From: Climacteris rufus
Taxonomy: Eukaryota; Chordata; Aves; Passeriformes; Climacteridae
Length of the DNA stretch: 64,000 nt
Direction of reading: 5' to 3'
Assembly (NCBI GenBank): GCA_013398175.1
Contig: VZRZ01008266.1
Span: 733,704 to 797,703 of the forward strand
In this document: positions 39,001 through 50,100 of the stretch, piece by piece
How the letters are laid out: the number at the start of each line of letters is the position of its first letter
Numbering within the stretch: the first letter of the stretch is position 1
Made by a program: the position numbers and the translations under genes
Notes under the pieces: model-generated
The model's database searches: none
Seen by the model: only the letters and a program-made list of their open reading frames with translations
What the model was told of the DNA's origin: nothing

Positions 39001-39669
39001 CAGGGGTCAGTCAATGTGTCATAAACTTAAAAGCAACAATTACATTACTGTGTTGAAAAGCCTACACTTGATAATTGTTCTTTTAATTTAGTTCATCTGA
39101 CTTTAACATTCAGGTAGTAAAGTGGTCATCCTCACTTTGAAAATCATCCAGTCAGAGGCACATGCTCTACAGTTTGCAGGAAAACCTGTGAATACACATA
39201 ACTGTCTTGATCTTAGAGAAATAAAATGTGCTGCAACGTGCAGGATTACTGCTGCAGCCTAATTCCAGACAAGCTGCTGCGATCACAATGGAAACAGGAA
39301 TGTGACAGCCCAACAAGACTACCTCTGGCTGCAGCTAAAGAAAAGAGTAGGAGGTTAGCAGAAGGTATTTAGACAATATTTTGATGTATTGAAGTGGATT
39401 TTTTTCTATAATTAAAGGTTCAGTAAACCTTTACACATCTTTTGAAAGAAACTCTGCTGAAGTAATTAATGGTATGTTAAAGAAGGCAATTAACCACCTT
39501 AAATATTAATGGAAATCATCCCTGAATTTTTGAGACACTATAAGCATAGCAAAGATGCTCAAATATTCAGTTACAGAAGTATCAAAATGACAAAAATACT
39601 CATATAAACACAACTGCCTTACAGTACTCATGCAAATTGTAAATGCACTTCTATGGAAAACACAATTGC

Positions 39670-39670
<1 letters not shown>
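36076..39670. other. Non-coding AT-rich interval
   Basis: No gene supported. The longest open frames are about 60 codons. No repeat family was recognised in the 1 kb left of the A30 run that could be its retroposed body. Confidence 0.4.

Positions 39671-39700
<30 letters not shown>
39671..39700. repeat. Homopolymer A30
   Basis: Thirty consecutive A residues on the plus strand, followed by ttttaaaaaa. It could be the tail of a retroposed transcript inserted on the plus strand, but the upstream 350 bases contain no recognised mRNA or SINE body. I did not identify target-site duplications. The exact length is prone to sequencing error. Confidence 0.95.
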
Positions 39701-39707
<7 letters not shown>

Positions 39708-41080
39708 AAATCAAAGCCTTAATCTAAGCACACCTTCTAAGACTGCAAAGATTGTCTTTAACAAGGGGCTCCCAGGAATTTAAAGCCAACTGTTACTGTA
39801 CTACATTTAGTATGTTTAGACAATGCCATTGTTATGCAGCTATTTCAGCACCCAGCTATTTCCAGAGCTTTCAAGACTCCACAGTAGCTTTCTAAACAGC
39901 AACAACTTTAACTGAAGGTTATGTTTGGAAATTTGCATCACAATCAATAGCAAACAAGATCATGTGTACAACTGCTGTACAATAACCAAGCCCAGCACAG
40001 TTACTTCCTTCAGGTGAAATTCATAAACTGTTATGGGTTTGAATTATCAAGAATATCTTCTTTGTGTTGAAGTCATCACTGGCTTCTTGTCTAAACATAT
40101 GTGCAAGTTATAAGAAAATAAAGCTCATTGCAATGTTCTTGAACCTAATATTTCAGCCAAATTTATTAAAATTACAGCAGAACAAGCTTCTTGAAAATAA
40201 TTCTGGCAAATAAATTTACCTTGCTACAACATTGCAGGAATGCAATTCAATCTATAAAACTTGTCACCAAATATTAGAAAAAAATAAAGCAAACTTCTTG
40301 CTAGGTCCCTGCTTTGATTACCAACTCTTTTCCCCTTACTACTCAATAGTTTTTTTGCTTGAGGAAATTTGGCTGGAGTTGAAGACACTGTCAAATGTTG
40401 CTGCAATTTGCTTCCAATGTTTGATGATCTTTTGACTTCCCATGCAACAACAGCCTTTGCCTCAGACCAAGCTACAGCACAGACATCAGTTTGTTTTACA
40501 CAGTGGTATGCTGATATTCCACATCATATTTTATTAAGACATAGCATGCTTACAAGAAATTACAATTAATATAGGGCAAGGAGTGACAACTTGCGTGTCC
40601 CCCAAACATTAAAGCAAAACACAAAATCTTTGACAACAAAAGTAACTACAAGGCCCATTTTTTAAACATGAGTGTTACTGTTGGATGTTTTTCAGTCATG
40701 GCCAGCTGGCTCTGTACATGACTTCATGCGAGAGTTTCTTAACCTCCACTACCACCTAAAGAGGGACAAACAGAACTATACCAGTGTGGGAAGGAATTTA
40801 CAAAGTAGAGATCAAACACAGTTTCAAGTGTTGATTGCACCAAAACCTGCTCTATTTTCCTGGGCCAGCCCTAGTACTGACAGCCACTTTCTGCAGTAAG
40901 AGAAACACTAAATGCCTTCAAATCATCATAGTTAGTCACCTTAGCACCAAAATACAGTGTGACAATTTCCCAAGTGCCACGTCCCTCAGTATCCAAACAC
41001 TGGTTAATTGTCACATCTGACAATCCTGAGATCAAACTACTGCTTTCACACAATTGCAAGAGTGTCTTTGGATTTCTTTA
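39701..41080. other. Non-coding interval
   Basis: No gene supported. The small plus-strand open frames at 40232-40899 are unrelated to one another and lack motifs. Confidence 0.4.
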
Positions 41081-41081
41081 G

Positions 41082-41212
41082 AAACAAACAAACAAAAAAC
41101 TACAATAAGTCCAACCAGTCAAGAGGGGAAAAAACCCCAAAAACCTCCAAACCAAACCAACCAACCAAGAACCCAAACTCACAAAACAAGCAAACAAACA
41201 AACACCCCAAAC
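41082..41212. repeat. A/C-rich low-complexity tract (caaa, ccaa words)
   Basis: The plus strand is almost free of T over about 130 bases and is built from caaa, aacc and ccaa words, including short (acaa)n and (ccaa)n runs near 41083-41096, 41147-41168 and 41189-41205. This creates the artefactual Asn/Lys/Thr/Pro-rich open frame at 41008-41325. Confidence 0.85.
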
Positions 41213-44035
41213 AGCTCCAGAAAGAAACTGGTCAGATAGAAAAGACTGATGGCAATACTAAAAATTGTGTGATAAGGAATTGCCATAAAGCAAGAATGGC
41301 TATTTTTATTCTGGAGTGTAAATAAACTTTAGATTGCATGTCACTGAATATTGGGGTTTCAGTCCCACGGCCATGTAACTGTCCAGTCGGGGACTTGCAC
41401 ACTGCAACAAAACCCCAGATGAAATAAAACAAATGCAGTTTCCCTGGATCTTTAATAATCCTCAGAGGATGCTTCATGTTGTGCTATAAAAATTAGGGTT
41501 GAAAGAAAATGAGATCCATGTAAAAGGAAATTTGTTATTATTATACATTGAGAACCTTGCCTTTAATGTTTCTATCTAAAGAATGTTTCAAAATGATGTT
41601 AGAAAAACCAAAGTCCATAAATCTGAATTCAGGACAATAAATCTCCTAGCAATGATACATAGATAATTGAAAAAAACCATTCTCATCAGTTTCAACAAAC
41701 TGTAAATCAGGCTTGAGTATATTTGTTGATAATAAACTTATCTGTATGTGTTTCCCCAGGTATGCATCTTTTTAATCTCTTTTTTAATACATTCACAAGA
41801 TGAAAGAAGTGGGAAATCTGCTTCCTAGATTTTTTTCCCATACATTTTCTCTCTCTTCCTAATCAGTTCACAGTTGTCTGACTCTGAAAATATCACCTTA
41901 TTTTTCTCCAATCAGATTTTATTTCTGAATACAGTATCACAAATCTGGTAAGGAAAACTAACTGAATCACCAGTTCTGAATGCAAAAAAAAAAATCTCAG
42001 ATGTGCCAGATCCTAATGAAGACCCCCAGCCTTAACAGAAATTAAGGATTCTTTTGCCTTTCAAAAATTCTTTCAAAAATTAAACCCTCAACCCAATAAG
42101 ATCACACAATTCTAGAGAGGCTATTTATTGAGTCTACTGCCTGTTTTATATTCAAAGAACATAGAAAATAGTATTTTTGCTTATGAGTTGGCAAAGCTCC
42201 TGGCATAATGGGAATGTAAAAGCAAAATGTATGCTCTTCCCCTGAGCACTGGGGTTTGCATTACATGTTTTACATATTAAGCAATACTGACAAAGGGATA
42301 TTTTCAATCTCCCCACAAAATATAGGCTGGTGTTCCCAGGTGTCCCATGAGCAGCCTTTCCTTGAGCAGTTCTAGTAACATGATTGGAATGCTACATTCT
42401 ACTGATCAGAATCTCATTTTCTAGGTGCAAGTACTACAAAATCCTCCCCCTGCAAAAAAAACCCAAGCAACCCGACATTGAAAACCTGAAAGATTAGGTC
42501 CAACTAGCCAATAAAGCTCTAATTGAGTAAGAATTTAAAAAGATAAAGGATATTATGAAATCACTTTGCCAATCACATCTTGTTTTTGGTATAGAAATTC
42601 AACTCCACTTTGATTAGGCATTCAAGCAGCTGTTCTGATGGCCTTCTGACATTTCTTAACAGGAAAAATAGAAAAATGGGAGCAATATGTTTATATTTTA
42701 AAGCATAAGTTTGTAAAATCCACCTTATGCAGTTATTTTTTGTTTTATTGTTTTAGCTTGGGTTTTTGGTTTTGTTTTGTTTTTTTCCCCTGTAAGAAAT
42801 ATTTTATGAATAGAATTGATTTCTTTAGAAATATGCCACTAAGGGCATTTTAGTTACATTTTATAATATAGCACAAGGCTAATTAAATATGGCAAAAAAA
42901 TTGATTTTTACCAGTGCTATCTTTATGCAGCAATAGATGACTGCAGCTTCAGTACTATGTAATTTTAATTTACTACTGTCCATTTTATCAAGTGCACTTG
43001 ATTAACAGGAAAACTGAATGGCTTTCCAACTTTAGAGCTCAGTTGCAAGTTGGCAGTGATTTTGTACGATGTGATTTCTATAGCAGTTTCTGCTGTGTGC
43101 ATTAAACCTGCTATCACTGAGAAGGTAAACGACGTGCAGACTCACAGATTATAAAACACTTAAATCTTTGCCTCTAAAGACTTGCATTTTTCCAAATATA
43201 TTTTGCAACTTAAATAGTGGCAAGCAACATACTTACTCTGTAAACTACCACTGCAGGTTCCCAAAAGAGTTTTAAAAATAACTACCACTTCTTTGTAATC
43301 CATTTGTGATGGTATGGCCTCAGAATATCGACATGTTCAATAAATAGGTATGAAACAGGGTTTTCCTGCAAGTTTCATATAGGTCTGTCTCCTTCAATAA
43401 TTAATGGTGCAATTTTTCATTTGCAATATTGTTTTGAGTTATCAGGCACCTCATTGAGGGAATGATTGCATGATGAGCTCAGGTGAAGTTTGTCACAAAG
43501 ATCCTGGAATCTACTGCATGTTCACAAGCGTAGGACTTTGTAGGATCAAACCTTAGCTATGGGTAGAAGCATGCAATATTCAACAGGGAAATATTTTGAA
43601 GTTCCTATTAGTTCTTAAAAGAATCAGTAGTCAAAATAAATTCATGTCATCAACAGCATAATTCTGCCTGTGTCACTGCATCCAACACAACCAAATCCAT
43701 GTTCTGAACACAGCATTTTCAAACAATGCTTTCTTTTAAAATACTTGCTAAGAACTTGATCTCCTCCAGTTTAGAAAAAGATATTTGGGAAGACTTTTCA
43801 GCAGCCCACTAAAATTGGAGGAGAATGGAAACTAGATAGACATCAGCAGAAAAACTGTGTTTTCTGGATTTGCTCAGTGTACAATTAGATGAAGCAGCAC
43901 ATCTGTTACACTAAAAAACAAAGTAAGGCAAAGATCCAACTCATCAGCACACACAGCAGCCTTGCAGTAATAAGGGGGTGAAGCTTTTATTGATGAAGCA
44001 ATTTATTTCTAAGGACATATGTGAGTTTGAATTTC
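41213..44035. other. Non-coding AT-rich interval
   Basis: No gene, RNA gene or repeat family recognised. Open frames are at most about 81 codons. A T/G-rich patch lies at about 42735-42790. Confidence 0.4.
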
Positions 44036-44039
44036 ATAG

Positions 44040-44315
44040 ATAGCAGGATTTAATAATGAATGTATCTCCCTACAGGTAATTGAACATAATTCTGTCATTT
44101 TTATCAACAGGAGCGTAATGTTGTCTTGTTCTAATTCCAAGGAATATAACATTAACTTATTATTACCAAATAGTCTACATCAAGTTAATTAGACCTAATA
44201 GCTGAGTTAAGTGATAGCACTGCCATTAGTATTTACAGCATCATGCACTTACACTTGAATTCTGCAGGCTCTTAATTAGCCTGTAAATGTTTGGGATAGT
44301 CTGATTATCTACTTT
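44040..44315. promoter_or_regulatory. Candidate regulatory or conserved non-coding element
   Basis: Unique non-coding DNA with a high density of TAAT/ATTA words (ggtaattgaac, aagttaattagacc, ctcttaattagcctg) and no repeat similarity or open frame. The texture resembles homeodomain-bound developmental enhancers. There is no alignment evidence. Confidence 0.22.
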
Positions 44316-44857
44316 ACTGCTAAGAAGTGGATCACAATTGCCAGGGCTTAGCCAGTTTCAAGGAAACTTTTTGCCCTCCCTCACATGGCCTACTGTTGTT
44401 TAAGGATGGAGTCTGTAAAATGACAGCATTTGCCATGTCAGAGCTCTTCAACCTCTCTCCAATACACTGTGAATCCATCATTTTCCAAGGGATCATATGA
44501 GGCTCCTCCAGCCATACATTCCCAACAGCACAGCATGAAGGGAATATGCAGGAAGTCAGGCCTTTCTGCATAGTGCAAAGGACACAGAATGAAAGCAGTG
44601 ACTTTTACTTTAGCATTTGTCACCTCTAATGACTTCATCCAACCCAGTGGCTGGACACTGTTTTGAAAAGTTGTCCTCAGAAGCCAGGCACATTCCATGA
44701 GTTGATATATGGAGATTACAGAATTCAGAAAAATGTAATGAAAGAAATGTGGAGGCTAACCAAGTCTGGTACTGCCTGTTCTCACTAGATAAATAGCATT
44801 ATTAAAAAAAAAAAGAAAATAAAAGAAAGCTCAAAACAATAAGAGGACAGAGAACTG
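44316..44857. other. Non-coding interval
   Basis: No gene supported; two short minus-strand open frames at 44332-44698 overlap in different frames and have no motif. An A-rich patch at about 44803-44828 precedes the CR1 relic. Confidence 0.4.
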
Positions 44858-44934
44858 GAGAATGGTAGAGGTTGGAAGAATCCCCTGCTCAAGCAGTCTC
44901 ACCTGGATCAGGTTTTATGTTGAAACTTATGTGC
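44858..44934 (-). mobile_element. CR1 LINE 3'-end relic, internally deleted
   Basis: The plus strand reads gagaatggtagaggttggaa, then ccctgctcaagcagtctcac and ctggatcaggtt. This is the antisense 3' end of CR1 (consensus type gaatggttgaggttggaa ... ccctgctcaagcagggtcacctagagcaggtt). The middle 'gggacctctggagatcatctag' part is missing, so the copy carries a small deletion and is also cut short on its right. The family call is from memory of the consensus. It lies about 2 kb from the larger CR1 fragment. Confidence 0.75.
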
Positions 44935-46888
44935 TTTACGTATGATAAAACATCGATCCTGCAAACTTCTAGACCTGTAAGCCTGATGAAGAAATTAGGA
45001 TCTTGGCAGAAGGTTCAACTAAGCTCATCTCATCCAACTGTTTCCTGAATTAGATAATTTTATAGCTCAGGCCAACACTAGAAGTAATTCTGAGAACAAC
45101 ATGCTAAAAGGAGGAAAGAATTTTTGTGCAAATGTACACATTGCTTTACCAGTATGAGCAAGATTTAGTTAACTACACAGCTCCCAGATGTCATCCTCCT
45201 GATACTTTAACTTGTTTTGTGAGAATCTTGGTTTTTGCTGGTTTTGTAGTGTTCCGTGTGTTCATCAAAGAATAAAATGTTACAACAAAAACATTTCTGA
45301 TCATCACTGTGCACTTGGAGCTACAGAAGATGTGTCTAAAGTATTACTGGTTTCTGCAAGGGAGGAGTGAACTAGAAATTCTCTAAAATCAGAAGCTCTG
45401 GTTACCTGAAATTCAGCATTGCAACGCTTTGCCCCTAATTGCAGCCATGGACTGACCCAGGGGCAGTGTTACGCAGTTAAACCCAGGAATTTATGCACTG
45501 TGGATGTCAGAACCTCGGAGAAGCAGCCAAAGGCTCAGATGTTCTGGAACAACTCCTCTTTACATCTGCTGTTAGGAAGTCTGGGCATCTCACTTCCAAA
45601 ACAACTGTGAAATGAAATGGTTTCCCTTAAACTATAGGACAGTTTCCACAGAGCTAAGCCTGTTCTCCTGTTCTAACAGCAACAATTCTCAGTTATTTTG
45701 TATTCATAGGGTTATGAAAAATTAGTGTCTTCATTTACATTTGCTGCAGTGCATATTCCCCTACATCCATCCAGGGAAAAATCCTTAGGATAATGACAGC
45801 ATTCAAAAATTCCATGTCACTGCAGAGATCCCCTTTTCCCAAGGGCAGGTTCTGTTGTATATTGTTTCAGAAATCCTTATCTGCATACAGATGAAATACC
45901 CAAGTCAGAGCCATACACAGCAACTAAGGAGAAAATTAAATAGTTAAGTCTCATTAAACAGATGCATTTAGAACATGCACTTAAATTTTCTTGTCATGGG
46001 ATTTCCAAAAACTGCAATGATAAGAACAGAAGCAGAACAAAGCCCAAAATGCCAGTTTGATTTAATGTGGAAAAGTGAGGATTTCTGCCTTTGATGCAGT
46101 TGCCCAGTTATACCTAACTCACGTCTACTTTCACAGAATAAAAAGCAGCTGAGAGTGATGTGCCTGTGCAAATTTCTGACACAAGGTACTCATTTAGGAT
46201 AGCAAACATTTCTAAAACCTGTAAAGTAACAGGAAACTGAGTAACTCTCTGTTTAAAGGTTTAGACTGAAACTCAGAAATAGACCTTATTATACAAATGG
46301 CTAAGAATCTTTTTTAAATAAGTGAGAATTAATGTTTAAAAAATACATTATGTTTATATCAAAATACTTTTGGCGTGGCTCTCTAAACTTCAACAGTGAT
46401 GTACATACATCAAAACAGAAATCCACATCTCTTAACAGCTTGCCACTCAACCACTTGGTGCTGCAGATGGTACCAGAATGTTTTCCTAAATATCTAAGCT
46501 TCTCTAAGACAGAAGAGATGAGATAGCTTTTCTTCACCAGGAACAAACCTACAGTTTAGCTTTCAATTGTGACCTTTTGTATTTTCAACAACTAAGGAAT
46601 GGGGAAAATTTGTGTTTCATCTCTGTGCTTTTTCATCTCCATTTTCCTTTTGAAGTATAAAGAAAAATTCCAGGCAATGTAGTATGTTAATGGCTCATTA
46701 CAGCTCCAGGCTAGGAAAAGCTACAAGCTCCAGCTGAACAGCATTATATGGGTCTGCTTGTTCCCAAATTAATGGAAAGATTTTTACGGGGAATCCTGAA
46801 ATGTTGACTTTCTGTTCACTGAGTGAAAGGCTTGTTGTTGTCTACAGTGTGATTCTTACTCAGAATATCAGAGAAATATTTGCCTATT
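44935..46888. other. Non-coding interval between two CR1 relics
   Basis: No gene supported. Small open frames (45419-45610, 46301-46546) show no motif. Confidence 0.4.
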
Positions 46889-47185
46889 TAGGTCAGAAAA
46901 GACCTTTAATGTCACTGAGGCCAATCACTAACCCAGCACTGCCATGTTCATCATGTCCCTCAGTGCCACATCTGCACATCTTTTGAACACCTGCAGGATG
47001 GTGACTCCATTGCTTCCCTGGGCAGCCTGTTCTAGTACTTGACAACCCTTTTGGTGAAGAAATACTGGGAGAAGACACCAACCCCTGGGGCTGTTGTGAC
47101 TGAGGTGCAGGACTTGGCACTTGGCCTTGTTGAACCTCACAGAGCTGATCTTGGCCCATCCATGCAGCCTGTCCTGGGGCACCTT
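46889..47185 (-). mobile_element. CR1 LINE fragment with internal deletion joining RT segment to the 3' end
   Basis: The sense strand is minus. The right part (about 47090-47185) translates to RFNKAKCQVLHLSHNSPRG, matching the FNKAKCKVLHLGxNNPR segment of the CR1 reverse transcriptase. The left part (46889-47065) is the antisense CR1 3' terminus: ggtcagaaaagacc, cctcagtgccacatctgcac, ttgaacacctgcaggatggtga, ccctgggcagcctgttc and ggtgaagaaatactgg. In a full element these two blocks are separated by several hundred bases, so the copy has lost the interval between them, with the junction near 47065-47090. It is inactive. Confidence 0.92.
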
Positions 47186-50100
47186 GTCCTCAATATAACA
47201 AGGTACATTACAGCCCCTTGGTATAAAATGGCTGTTGTTTGGCACCTGTTTGAACACACTTGTAGAACATTTAATAACTTCTAAACACTTTAGAAACATT
47301 AGCATAATTTATTACACGAGCAAAGCAAATGTGAATGGGGAGAGGCTGATTTTGCTGTGATATCTGCCCATATCTGAATAAGTAAAACCCTTCAACATTT
47401 CCTGTTTCCATTTGAAAGGTCAAAAAAAACTGATCAGCCTCAGCAGGTTGTCAGCTAACACTCAAACACTGGTAACAAAACACAAGATGACACTAAAACT
47501 TGTTCTGTGTAAGGAAGCTGGGCCTGGCTAAGCTATTTTGAATATAAAGTCTTCAGTTCCCTGCTTAAAATTCATAGGGGAAAACATTACAATCATGCAG
47601 GGCCTCTTTGATGGACTGTGTGAAATGAATAGGTGTTAGCTACTGATTTGTGATGGAAAACAGACAGTTCTCACTACTAAATATCACAATCTGGTTACCA
47701 CTGGTCCTGTTCTGAATTTTGATAGAATTGAGACAGGTTTAAAGAGCTTTAAACTTGAAATAAATAAAAAAAATATAACCACATGCAACAGTTTGATTTA
47801 TAAGATTTGAAAATGTAAAAAATTGTAAAATAAGAAATCCTAGCTTCTATTTGCAATAGTAGAACAAAATTTACTGCCCAGCATTCACCAGGAAAAAACA
47901 AAAAGAATCAGTAACAGTTGTGATTATCAACCATTAGCCTTAAGTTGTAGAAAAAGAATGGTTCTGTAATGGAAGGAAAAAATTGTGATCTACTTGGCTT
48001 CCTGCCTAGTCACAGTGGTTCAATATAAGCAGAAATTCAATGAAATAAATGAATCTCTGACTTAACGGCTCTTAGATACTCTATCTTTTATCTCCCTAAA
48101 ATAGATGAAAAACAAAGAGTGTTATTAGAGAAATGCTGTTACTAAGTACTGAGCTACAGTCTAGAACAGCCCCTATTCCATCAGGCACGAAGGACAAAGC
48201 ACCAGAGTGAGTTAAACTTCATTCTAACTTTGTGCATAATTTAACCACGTGATCATCTATGATGACAATTACTTCAGCCTGGCCACTCGTGCATGACAGG
48301 AGATGTGGGCAAGCAACAACCAAGACAAAAGGCAATAGGATAAGCAATGCACTGAAAAAAACCATTATACTCAATGGAGAAAATTATAAAATGATAAGAA
48401 GGCAACCTGTCAGTCAAGAAGACTCAGAGAGCCACACAAAAATATATGCCTTCTGGAAGAACAAAGTTATTCATATCTGAAGTTACAGTCATCACCTTCT
48501 ATTTAGTACTAGAGTCTAGATGTAGGTACCTAAAATCCATCAAATTACTTTCTCTCAACAAGCATAAAAAATTTTCCTTCTAGGCTTGAAAAGATATGCA
48601 CTATGTTGACATAGATGAGCAGCCTTATTGAAAAGCAGCATACAAAAGAAAACACAGGCAAATTTAAGCCCCCCCCTTTTTTTTTTAATGGCAAAATTAG
48701 TCCCAGATATTCTATACGTATTATATTAGGAAGCTTTTCAAAACAGAGAGGACAATAATATTTTGACACAAAAGCCCTAAGATGTATGCTTCTTCAAAAT
48801 ATATTAGAGGAAAGACAAATTGCTTATGTCTTTAATTGTATGAAGTGTGTGGGGAAATCATTAAAGTATATACAGGTAATTATCTGGAGTATGGATGAGA
48901 AGACTTTTAAATGTCAGCAATTTCATTAATCTTATAACTGAAGATTGAGAACTGGCAGAGGGTAACAAAGCATGAATGGCTATCATTAGGGGCTAATACA
49001 GCGTTAGGATGATTCTGATTCTATAAAACTGGTTGGTTTGAGACACATGCAGAAACACAGCAGTGTGTGTACAAGTTACAAACCTCCCCAAACCATCTCA
49101 GCCAGGCCCATTGTACAAAATGATTCATGATGTTGTGACTACTGACTCTGCTGCCTGAACTCCATGGTTTATAGACAGGACAGAAAGATTTATCATGACA
49201 ATGCAAGTGCCTAATGTGCTTTTAGCAAGACTTTAATCCAAATTCTACTTTAGAAAATAAGAATGCTAAATTTGTGCAAACCAGGACAGTATAGCGTGCA
49301 TTTCAAGACATTAAAAGGATAAGGAAAAAATTGACAATAGTACTATGGTTGCAAACTAATTAATTAACATTACAGATGAATAATTCGGATCTGATATTCA
49401 TATCAGCAGTCCAAACTTTCCATCATTCCTGGATCATTCCATCATCATTTCATTCCCCACCTTCTCCATGTGAGGGGGTCAGTCTGCCTATACAAAGTGG
49501 TGTCAGAAAAACAGTGATATGACATGCACTTTTTCATACTTTGTCTTTCTTAAGATGGGTATTTCAGTCATTCCTTTCAGAGGACATTGGATTCAAATTG
49601 CAGGCAGTTTCTATGGAAATCAGTCTTAAAGGAGGCAGCAGAAGCTACAGCCATCCTTCCTACAAGGAAATATTCCCTCACCAGTGGGATGGGGCAGCTT
49701 AAAGTGATCAAGGGACATTTCATTATTGTCCTTTTCTAGAGAAGAAATGGCAAGACAGGCAATCACAATTCTGTGGCAAAAATTGAAGCACCATATCCTT
49801 TGGACATCCAAAATTTACTTTACGTTCTCTTATAATAGTACTTATACATCAGTTTGTTACAATAAATGTAGTTAATACTTTTATAGAGATTAGCAGTTCC
49901 AGTCATTCTAAAAGTATTTAAGAACACTGTATCTTGTTAGATTTCTTGAAAGGAAACACACTGCATATCCAGCTAGACAAGAGTCAAGAAAAATGTTTTC
50001 AAGGAAACAATATTGCAGATGCAGTAAACAGAAAAGCAGTTAGATTTTGATCAATATCCTGAAGAGTTTTTCAAGAAGCATGAAGATAAATCAACAATCT

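Noticed and set aside
41008..41325. Asn/Lys/Thr/Pro-rich open frame
   Set aside because: It is produced by the T-poor low-complexity tract at 41082-41212, not by coding selection.
46928..47305. 125-codon minus-strand open frame
   Set aside because: It is the translation of the CR1 fragment, including its RT segment; not a host gene.
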